A stretch of 17,375 bases of DNA from Streptomyces sp. NRRL F-525. Lineage in GTDB: Bacteria > Actinomycetota > Actinomycetes > Streptomycetales > Streptomycetaceae. Below are positions 1 through 6,224 of the stretch, in pieces. The position numbers and the translations under genes were made by a program. Each line of letters starts with the position of its first letter. Within the stretch, counting starts at the first letter, position 1. Location: contig NZ_JNXE01000075.1 of assembly GCF_000716605.1 (NCBI RefSeq), positions 1 through 17,375 on the forward strand. Reading direction: 5' to 3'. The notes beneath the pieces were generated by a model that was not told where the DNA came from, made no database searches, and was given only the letters and a program-made list of their open reading frames with translations.

Positions 1-1
1 G

Positions 2-2239
2 GGCGTCACCCACTTCATAGAACTCGGCCCCGACGCCATCCTCACCCCACTCGCCCAAGCCACCCTCGGCGACAACACCCCCCACCCCCTGACCGCCCCC
101 CTGCTCCGCCGCAACCGACCCGACACCACCACCCTCCACACCACCCTCGCCCAACTCCACACCACCACCAACACCAGCACCTGGACCCGCACATCAGTCA
201 CCAACACCAACACCACCCCCGACCTCCCCACCTACGCCTTCCAACACCAGCGCTACTGGCTCAACCCGCCCACCACCACCGACAAGCCCGCCACCGGCGC
301 CGAAAGGCCCGGCTCCGAGGGGCAGTTCTGGACGGCGGTGGAGCGGGGTGATGTCGCCACGCTCGCCGGCGCCCTGGACGTGGACGACGCTCAGCGCCGC
401 TCGCTCGACGCGCTGCTGCCGGTCCTCTCCGCCTGGCGGCGCCGCGGGCAGTGGCAGCATCGGATCAGCTGGAAGCCGGTGACGGACGGCTCGGGGCCGA
501 TCGCGTTGGGCAGTTGGCTCGTCGTGGTCCCCGAGGGTTGGTCGCAGGACCCGCTGGTCATGGAGATGCTGCGGTCGCTGGCCGAAGGGCCGGCGGCGCG
601 GGTGATTGCGGTCGTGGTGGACTCCGCGTTCGCGCACCCTCGCAGGCTGGCCCGGCTGCTGCTCGACACGCTGACCGGAAGCACCGAGAAGACCGGGAAC
701 ACCGAGGCAGCCCCGGCCGCGCTCGCGGGCGTGCTGTCGCTGCTCGCACTGGACGAGCGGCCCGCGCCGGGCCGTACCGCCGTGACGACGGGTCTGGCCA
801 TGACGGTCTCGCTCGTCCAGGCGCTGGGCCGGGCCAAGGTGGACGCCCCGCTGTGGGTCGCCACCAGCGGCGCGGTGTCCGTACGGCAGGCGGATCGGCC
901 GGCACGTGCCGCGCAGGCCGCCGTGTGGGGGTTGGGGCAGGCCGCCGCGATGGAGTGTCCGGAGCGGTGGGGTGGTCTGGTCGACCTGCCCGAGGTGCTG
1001 GACGAGCGGGTGCTGCCGCGGCTGGCACGGGTGCTGGCCGCCGCTGACGGCGAGGACCAGGTGGCCGTACGCGCCTCGGGTGTGTACGGCCGCCGGCTCA
1101 CCAAGGCGGCCGGACCGAGCGGCGAGCGGCAGAGTTGGCGGCCGCAGGGCACCGTACTGATCACCGCGCGGCGCCCCTCGCTTGGGCTGCCCGCAGCGCG
1201 GTGGGTGGCGCAGCACGGCGCCGCGCACCTGCTGCTGGCCGGGACCGGCTGGCCCGTCGGGGTCGCCGACACGTTGACCGCGCTCGGGGCCGCTTCCGTA
1301 GAGGTGGTGGACTGCGATCCGGCGGACGGTCCGGCGCTGGCCGCACTGCTCGCCCGGGTGCCGGCCGGGCATCCGCTGACCGGAGTGGTGCATGCCGCGG
1401 CGGAGCTGGACGCGCAGACCGCCGGGCCGCTGAATCTGGAGCTGGCGGAACGCGCGCTGGCCTCGGTGGTGCCGGCGGTGACCCAACTGGACGCGCTGAC
1501 CCGGGACATGGACCTGGCCGCGTTCGTGGTCTTCTCGTCGGTGGCCGGCACGCTCGGTGGGCCCGGGGTCGGCAACGCGGCGCCGGCCCACGCGTTCCTG
1601 GACGCCGTGGTCGCGCGGCGCCGGGCGGAGGGGCTGCCGGGCCTGTCGGTGGCCTGGGGTCCGTGGTCCGGTCCGGACGACCAGGACAACACCGCGGCGA
1701 CGAAGGGCCTGGAGCAGTGGGGCCTGCGGGCGGTCGCGCCCGGCGTCGCGGTGGCCGTGCTGGAGCAGGCGGCCGGGCGCGGGGCCGCACTGGTGGTGGC
1801 CGACATCGACTGGCAGCGGCTGGTGCCGCAACTGGCCCGATCCCGCCGGGTGCCGCTGTTCGAGGACGTACCGGAGGTCCGGGCGCTGCTGGACCAGACG
1901 AAGACGGCGGAGGGCGCCGGGCAGCTGTTGGAGCGGCTGAGCAGGGCGGACGACGACGAGCAGTTGCGGCTGCTGCTTGACCTGGTCCGCACGCACGCGG
2001 CGGCGGCGCTCGGTCACTCCTCGCCGGACGCCGTAGGGGCGAACGACGACTTCCTGGAGCTGGGCTTCTCCTCCTTCACCGTGCTGGACCTCAGTACCCG
2101 GCTGCGAGCGGCCTCCGGGCTCGCGCTACCGCCGGTGGCCGTCTACGAACACCCGTCGCCGGCCGCTCTCGCCGACCGGCTGCGGGCGGGGCTGGCCGAG
2201 GCGGAGTCGCCCGGGCCGCCAGTGGGGGCGGCGTCGTGA
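2..2239 (+). CDS. Modular type I polyketide synthase, C-terminal part (AT end, inactive KR, ACP), partial at 5' end
   Basis: The frame is open from base 2, so the protein enters from the left; 745 residues are visible. It starts in the C-terminal end of an acyltransferase (FIELGPDAILT) and the post-AT linker (LPTYAFQHQRYW at about 228-264). A ketoreductase structural half and catalytic half follow to about base 1800, then an acyl carrier protein at about 1966-2190. No DH or ER fits between AT and KR. The KR looks dead. The cofactor loop reads TARRPSLGL instead of TGGTGxLG, the catalytic Tyr is Ala (1577-1579), the Asn is His (1589-1591) and the Lys is replaced by a hydrophobic residue; FSSVAG is kept. 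The ACP motif is GFSSF rather than GFDSL, with the phosphopantetheine Ser at 2072-2074. The protein ends about 20 residues after the ACP, with no thioesterase and no docking helix. This fits a final module that leaves a beta-ketoacyl chain for release in trans. Confidence 0.95.
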   Translation, partial: GVTHFIELGPDAILTPLAQATLGDNTPHPLTAPLLRRNRPDTTTLHTTLAQLHTTTNTSTWTRTSVTNTNTTPDLPTYAFQHQRYWLNPPTTTDKPATGAERPGSEGQFWTAVERGDVATLAGALDVDDAQRRSLDALLPVLSAWRRRGQWQHRISWKPVTDGSGPIALGSWLVVVPEGWSQDPLVMEMLRSLAEGPAARVIAVVVDSAFAHPRRLARLLLDTLTGSTEKTGNTEAAPAALAGVLSLLALDERPAPGRTAVTTGLAMTVSLVQALGRAKVDAPLWVATSGAVSVRQADRPARAAQAAVWGLGQAAAMECPERWGGLVDLPEVLDERVLPRLARVLAAADGEDQVAVRASGVYGRRLTKAAGPSGERQSWRPQGTVLITARRPSLGLPAARWVAQHGAAHLLLAGTGWPVGVADTLTALGAASVEVVDCDPADGPALAALLARVPAGHPLTGVVHAAAELDAQTAGPLNLELAERALASVVPAVTQLDALTRDMDLAAFVVFSSVAGTLGGPGVGNAAPAHAFLDAVVARRRAEGLPGLSVAWGPWSGPDDQDNTAATKGLEQWGLRAVAPGVAVAVLEQAAGRGAALVVADIDWQRLVPQLARSRRVPLFEDVPEVRALLDQTKTAEGAGQLLERLSRADDDEQLRLLLDLVRTHAAAALGHSSPDAVGANDDFLELGFSSFTVLDLSTRLRAASGLALPPVAVYEHPSPAALADRLRAGLAEAESPGPPVGAAS

Positions 2240-2302
2240 GCCCTCCGCAGCCCGCCCGCTTCTTCCCCTCCGGCCTTCATCCGATCAACCATCGTCAACG
2301 TC

Positions 2303-2308
2303 AAGGAG
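2303..2308 (+). promoter_or_regulatory. Ribosome binding site of the flavoprotein gene
   Basis: AAGGAG lies 6 bases before the ATG at 2315. It fixes the start 75 bases after the PKS stop, close enough for co-transcription with the PKS. Confidence 0.8.
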
Positions 2309-2314
2309 TCTTCG

Positions 2315-3808
2315 ATGAGTCCGCTGAGTCCGCTGAGTCGTACCGTCATCATCGCAGGGGCCGGTCCCACCGGTCTGATGCTCGCCGCGGAGCTGGGACT
2401 GGCCGGTGTCCCGACCATCGTCGTGGAGCGGCTCGCCGAGCCGGGTGACGACGTAAAGATCGGCACCTTCCACGCCAGGTCGGTGGAACTGCTGGAGCAG
2501 CGTGGCCTGTTCGATGAGATCCCCAAGGACCAGCTGCCCAAGTGGCCGCGGATCCACTTCGGTCACCTGTGGCTGGACCTGGAGAAGATGGGTGACAGCG
2601 AGTACTTCTTCATGCTGTCGCACCGCCAGGTCGAGGACATCGTGGAGCGGCGGGCCGTGGAGCTGGGCGCGGACATACGGCGGGGCCACGAACTGACCGC
2701 TGTGGAGCAGGACGAGTCCGGGGTCACCGTCACCGTGCGGCACGCGGGCGGGGAGGAGCACATCCACGGCGGCTACCTGGTCGGCGCCGACGGGGCTGAC
2801 AGCGCGGTGCGGCGGCTGGTCGGTTTCGATGCGCCGCCGGAGGGCTCGTCCTGGTACGGGGTGCTGGGTGATCTGCAGCAGTACGACGGCGAGTTCGAGG
2901 TGGGCGTCTACCCCGGCGGCATCTTCGGCGCGCTGCCGGACGGCGTCGGCAACTTCCGTCTCCAGGCGACCTCGTTCGACGTGCCGGCGCCGGGCGACGA
3001 CGAGCCGGTGACGCTGGACGAGCTGCGGGAGAACGTCGAGCGGGTGACCGGGCGGCAGGTGACAGTCGGCAGTCCGAGCTGGCTGCGCCGCTACACGGGC
3101 GTGACCAGGCTCGCCGAGAAGTACCGCCAGGGCAGGGTCTTCCTGGCCGGTGACGCGGCGCACGTGTACTTCTATCCGGCCGGGCACAACGTCAATACCA
3201 ACCTGCACGACGCGGCGAACCTCGGCTGGAAGCTGGCCGCGGAGATCAACGGCTGGGCGCCGGAGGGCCTGCTGGACACGTATCACGGCGAGCGGCACCC
3301 GGTCGGGCGGCGGGCGTGCACGAGCACCCGGGCCCAGATGGCGCTGGCCCACCCGCTGGACCAGGTGGGACCACTGCGTGAGGTGTTCGCGGACCTGACC
3401 CGGTACGAGGACGTGAACCGACACCTGATCACGATCGTCACCGACATTCACTACCCGATGCCGGGCGGCGCGGACGCGCACCCGCTGGCGGGCCGTCCGG
3501 TGCCGCAGGTGGGGCTGAAGCGGGCGGACGGCGAGACCAGCACGGCCGCGGTGCTGCGCGAGGGCCGGGGCGTACTGCTGGATCTGTCGGGCACCCCGGC
3601 GGGCGCCGCGTTTGTCGAGGCGGCCGGTGCGTCCGGCTGGGCGGGCCGGGTCGGCGTGGTGTCAGCGCAGCCGGTACCGGAGCTGGACGCGGAGCTGCTG
3701 CTGCTGCGGCCGGACGGCGTGGTGGCGTGGGCAGCACGCGACGCCGTAGGGCCGGAGGAGCTGCGGGCGGCGCTGGCAGCCTGGTTCGGCGCGGCTGAGG
3801 CGGCGTAG
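2315..3808 (+). CDS. FAD-dependent monooxygenase of the aromatic hydroxylase (PHBH/phenol hydroxylase) family, possibly a PyrE3-type cyclase
   Basis: This 497-residue flavoprotein contains the family motifs in order: GAGPTG for the ADP of FAD (residues 15-20), the DG motif in LVGADGADSAVR (about 159-160), the GD motif in VFLAGDAAH (about 279-280), and a C-terminal thioredoxin-like domain from about residue 390 that ends with RPDGVVAWAA. Members normally add oxygen to aromatic or polyketide substrates using NAD(P)H and O2. One region is odd: the usual PxGGQGMNTGIQDA flavin/substrate loop reads PAGHNVNTNLHDA from residue 288, so the Gly-Gly pair is broken. PyrE3 and its spirotetronate relatives belong to this family but use FAD for a [4+2] decalin-forming cyclisation without redox chemistry. 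The place next to a TE-less last PKS module and near a PyrI4/AbyU-like barrel makes that role possible. Hydroxylation or Baeyer-Villiger oxidation is the alternative. Confidence 0.93.
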   Translation: MSPLSPLSRTVIIAGAGPTGLMLAAELGLAGVPTIVVERLAEPGDDVKIGTFHARSVELLEQRGLFDEIPKDQLPKWPRIHFGHLWLDLEKMGDSEYFFMLSHRQVEDIVERRAVELGADIRRGHELTAVEQDESGVTVTVRHAGGEEHIHGGYLVGADGADSAVRRLVGFDAPPEGSSWYGVLGDLQQYDGEFEVGVYPGGIFGALPDGVGNFRLQATSFDVPAPGDDEPVTLDELRENVERVTGRQVTVGSPSWLRRYTGVTRLAEKYRQGRVFLAGDAAHVYFYPAGHNVNTNLHDAANLGWKLAAEINGWAPEGLLDTYHGERHPVGRRACTSTRAQMALAHPLDQVGPLREVFADLTRYEDVNRHLITIVTDIHYPMPGGADAHPLAGRPVPQVGLKRADGETSTAAVLREGRGVLLDLSGTPAGAAFVEAAGASGWAGRVGVVSAQPVPELDAELLLLRPDGVVAWAARDAVGPEELRAALAAWFGAAEAA

Positions 3809-3817
3809 GGGCCGATA

Positions 3818-3862
3818 CGAAGCCGCTCCCGCCCCCGGCGACCGGGGGCGGGAGCGGCTTCG
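3818..3862. terminator. Bidirectional terminator hairpin between convergent genes
   Basis: The arms 3818-3838 and 3842-3862 are perfect 21-bp reverse complements around a 3-base loop (cga). The hairpin lies 9 bases after the flavoprotein stop and 15 bases before the thioesterase stop on the other strand, so it can end both transcripts. There is no long T run, as is usual in Streptomyces. Confidence 0.85.
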
Positions 3863-3877
3863 TCGGCGGGCGGGGCG

Positions 3878-4633
3878 TCAGACCAGCGTGGCGAGGCCGG
3901 CGGCGACGGTCTCGGTGACCGCTTCCGGGTGGGTACTGAGGTAGAAGTGGCCGCCGGGGAAGACTCGCAGGTCGAAGCGGCCGGTGGTGTGGGTGCTCCA
4001 GGCGTGAGCCTCGTCCAGGGTGGTGCGCGGGTCGGCGTCGCCGACCAGCACGGTGACCGGACAGCCGAGCTTGGGGCCGGGCGGGCAGCGGTAGGTCTCG
4101 ATGGCCCGGTAGTCGCCGCGGATGGCGGGCAGGATCATCCGCAGCAGCTCGTCATCGGCGAGCACCCGGGCGTCGGTGCCGTTGAGCCGCTTGAGTTCGT
4201 CGATCACGCCGTCGTCGTCGCGCTGGTGCACGGACTCCTCACGGTGCGTCGAGGGGGCGCGCCGGCCGGAGGCAAACAGTAGCGCCGGGCCGTTGCCGCG
4301 GCGCTCCAGGCGGCGGGCGACCTCGAAAGCGACGACGGCGCCCATGCTGTGGCCGAAATAGGCGGTCGGCAGCTCGGGGCGGCCGTCGAGTGCGTCAGCG
4401 ATGTGGTCGGCAAGCAGCTGGATGTCCTCGACCGGCACTTCTTTGCGGCGGTCCTGGCGGCCCGGATACTGCACGGCGAGCACCTCGGTGTCGGCGGCGA
4501 GCGCCTGGGACAAGGGGAAGTAGAAGCTGGCCGAGCCGCCGGCGTGCGGGAAGCACACCAGCCGGGTGCCGGAGCGGCCTTCGGCGGGGAAGCGCTGGAT
4601 CCACAGTTCTCTGTCGCGGGTCGGAGTGGCCAC
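3878..4633 (-). CDS. Type II (editing) thioesterase of the GrsT family
   Basis: This is a 251-residue alpha/beta hydrolase of the free-standing thioesterase family that removes aberrant or stalled acyl groups from PKS carrier proteins in the cytosol. Visible motifs are FPHAGG near residue 28, the nucleophile GHSMG (Ser96), the acid in VGDADPRT (about 199-201) and the His in FPGGHFYL (His229). Length and triad are normal. The start is taken as GTG at 4633, preceded by AAAGGA with a short 4-base gap; no ATG is available nearby. The gene begins 46 bases after the SARP stop and is probably co-transcribed with it. Because the visible end of the PKS has no integrated TE, this enzyme may matter more than usual, but editing is still the default role; release of the final chain is unproven. 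Confidence 0.94.
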   Translation of the reverse strand: MATPTRDRELWIQRFPAEGRSGTRLVCFPHAGGSASFYFPLSQALAADTEVLAVQYPGRQDRRKEVPVEDIQLLADHIADALDGRPELPTAYFGHSMGAVVAFEVARRLERRGNGPALLFASGRRAPSTHREESVHQRDDDGVIDELKRLNGTDARVLADDELLRMILPAIRGDYRAIETYRCPPGPKLGCPVTVLVGDADPRTTLDEAHAWSTHTTGRFDLRVFPGGHFYLSTHPEAVTETVAAGLATLV

Positions 4634-4679
4634 GACGTCCTTTCGCGAGGGGTTCGGAGCCTGCCGGGGTGGTGGCGCG

Positions 4680-5447
4680 TCAAACGGCGGACAGCAGTTC
4701 CAGCTGTACGTCTGCGGCGAGGATCGCGCGATGCACCTCGTGGAGGGCGCGGCAGGGCTCCAGGCCCAGTTCGCGGCGCAGGGTGTCGCGGGCGACCTGG
4801 TAGACCCGCAGCGCGTCGGCCTGCCGCTCGGAGCGGTACAGCGCGAGCATGAGCTGGCGGTGGAAGGACTCGCGCAGCGGGTGTTCGGCGACCAGGCGGA
4901 AGAGCAGGCCGACCAGTTCGCGGTGCCGGCCGAGCATGAGCTGTGACTCGACCATGAGTTCCAGGCATTCCAGCCGGCTCTCGTCGAACCAGGCCCAGAA
5001 TCCGTTGGCGATGGGGCCGCCGAAGAAGCAGGCGTCGCTCTCCCCGCGCCACAGGCCGAGGGCCCGCTCGCAGGCCGCAGCGGCGTCGGCGTGCCGGCGC
5101 GCGTGGGCGCTGGTCCATGCCTGCCGCATGAGCTGCTGGAACTCGGCGAGGTCGAGTTCGTCGTCGCCGAGGGTGAGGCTGTAGCCGGCCGCTCTGGTGA
5201 CGATGGGGCTGTCCTGGCCCGGTCTGCGTACCGTCTTCCGCAGCTGGGAGACGTTGACGTGCAGCGAGGCGGTGGATCTGCGGGGGACGTGCCCCTCCCA
5301 CATCTCCGCGACCAACTGGTCGGCGGACACCACATGATTGGCCCGGATGAGGAGGGCGGTCAGCAGGGTCTCGATCTTGCGTGCGCCGATCGTTCTGACC
5401 TCGCTTTTCTCCACCAACCGGAGTTTTCCAAGTATTTCGTACCTCAC
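4680..5447 (-). CDS. SARP-family transcriptional activator
   Basis: This is a 255-residue Streptomyces antibiotic regulatory protein. Residues 1-95 form the OmpR-like winged helix (IETLLTALLIRANHVVSADQ, then VNVSQLRKTVRR and the wing TRAAGYSL), and residues from about 98 to 243 form the bacterial transcriptional activation domain (EFQQLM, ALGLWRGE, RHRELVGLL, SERQADALRVYQ, LRRELGLEP). The domain order and length are those of small activators such as ActII-ORF4 and RedD. The start is GTG at 5447 with a weak GGGGTGA just upstream. The gene precedes the type II thioesterase on the same strand and follows the DUF5988-like gene by 115 bases. It should activate the pathway by binding heptameric direct repeats at target promoters; I could not point to such repeats with confidence. 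Confidence 0.95.
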   Translation of the reverse strand: MRYEILGKLRLVEKSEVRTIGARKIETLLTALLIRANHVVSADQLVAEMWEGHVPRRSTASLHVNVSQLRKTVRRPGQDSPIVTRAAGYSLTLGDDELDLAEFQQLMRQAWTSAHARRHADAAAACERALGLWRGESDACFFGGPIANGFWAWFDESRLECLELMVESQLMLGRHRELVGLLFRLVAEHPLRESFHRQLMLALYRSERQADALRVYQVARDTLRRELGLEPCRALHEVHRAILAADVQLELLSAV

Positions 5448-5562
5448 AAGTCACCCCGTAGTCGTGTTGCGTCACGCCGGTTCCGGCCGTGGTGGGGCCG
5501 TTGCCGACGGTCAGCCGAATGGGAGGTCGTCCATGTGCTGAGCCGCGCGGATCGTGCCGGTG

Positions 5563-5781
5563 TCACTCGGCGACGTAGGTGCGTCGCGTCCAGATGAACA
5601 CCCGAAGATCATCGCCGCCGAAGGACACCGTCTCGGCGGATGGTTCGAAGTGCTCGTAGCGATTTCCCAGGAAGAGCTTGTACCTGTCGGTGCAGTCCTG
5701 GAGATAGCGGACCCGCAAATGAGTGGGCTCGGATTCCATAGGGCCACCCTGTAGAATTATGTTCGGCCTTGGTTCCGTCAC
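5563..5781 (-). CDS. Small DUF5988-like protein
   Basis: This is a short protein (72 residues from the chosen start) with the pattern I associate with DUF5988: PNIILQGGP near the N terminus, GNRYEHFEP in the middle and WTRRTYVAE at the very end. Its function is unknown; such proteins are often found next to SARP and other antibiotic regulators. The GTG at 5781 is preferred because it gives the usual family length and is preceded by GAAG five bases upstream. An ATG at 5880 would add 33 Ser/Thr/Glu-rich residues with no good ribosome binding site. It is the first gene of the minus-strand group followed by the SARP and thioesterase genes, and it is divergent from the LAL gene. It may be a partner or modulator of one of the two regulators. 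Confidence 0.72.
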   Translation of the reverse strand: MTEPRPNIILQGGPMESEPTHLRVRYLQDCTDRYKLFLGNRYEHFEPSAETVSFGGDDLRVFIWTRRTYVAE

Positions 5782-6224
5782 ATCGGCTTCAGTATTTGTC
5801 TCCGGGCCTTCGCCGGAAGAACTGAACGATGATTCCCGGTCGGTTTTCAGTGCACCCGTTGTTGACGAAGTCACGTCCATGCCGGAAAGATACAGCCCCG
5901 GTATTGTCGGCACCACCCCAGAAAACGCCGACCGGGTGACCCCTACACGACAGTCCGAACCCCTAAACCGACCGGCGGCCCTGCCCTCTGGTGGGGGCTT
6001 ACGGGGTACCGACTTGAGGGGATTCGGCGGTTTCACAGGGAGTGGTGCGTCGTACCGCAGCCGACCTGGCCCCAAAGCGGAAAGGAACGTTCCGCACCAC
6101 CACCGAAAACCTCGTGATATCGAAATTTAATACGCCGGACGCAATGCGCGCGCAGGCATCGTTGACAGCACGCGGCCGGGCAATACTAGACTCCAGATTT
6201 CCCGTCTCCTTGGAGATCGACGGA
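5782..6224. promoter_or_regulatory. Divergent intergenic region between the DUF5988/SARP group and the LAL gene
   Basis: About 440 bases with no convincing gene. It is more AT-rich than the rest, notably around 6114-6133, just upstream of the LAL promoter, where it could serve as an UP-like element. Promoters for both directions should lie here; only the plus-strand one can be drawn clearly. The stop-free extension of the LAL frame back to 6042 runs through that promoter and is not taken as coding. Confidence 0.6.
6162..6192 (+). promoter_or_regulatory. Sigma-70/HrdB-like promoter of the LAL gene
   Basis: The -35 box is TTGACA at 6162-6167. The -10 is TAGACT at 6187-6192 (19-base spacer) or the overlapping TACTAG at 6184-6189 (16-base spacer). 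Transcription would start near 6199, about 26 bases before the ATG at 6225, whose GGAG (6212-6215) lies 9 bases upstream. Confidence 0.65.

Noticed and set aside
1145..1800. Active ketoreductase
   Set aside because: The cofactor loop and the Tyr, Lys and Asn of the catalytic set are all replaced.
194..2017. Long minus-strand open frames opposite the PKS
   Set aside because: Arg/Pro/Gln-rich translations with no family motifs; they exist because the PKS codons are GC-rich.
2315..3808. Baeyer-Villiger monooxygenase as a firm call
   Set aside because: The family contains hydroxylases, Baeyer-Villiger enzymes and non-redox cyclases; motifs alone do not decide.
5782..6075. N-terminal extension of the DUF5988-like protein
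   Set aside because: The extra 98 residues are far longer than the family norm and overlap the divergent promoter region.
6042..6224. N-terminal extension of the LAL protein to a GTG at 6042
   Set aside because: It passes through a TTGACA promoter and has no LAL homology; better starts lie downstream.
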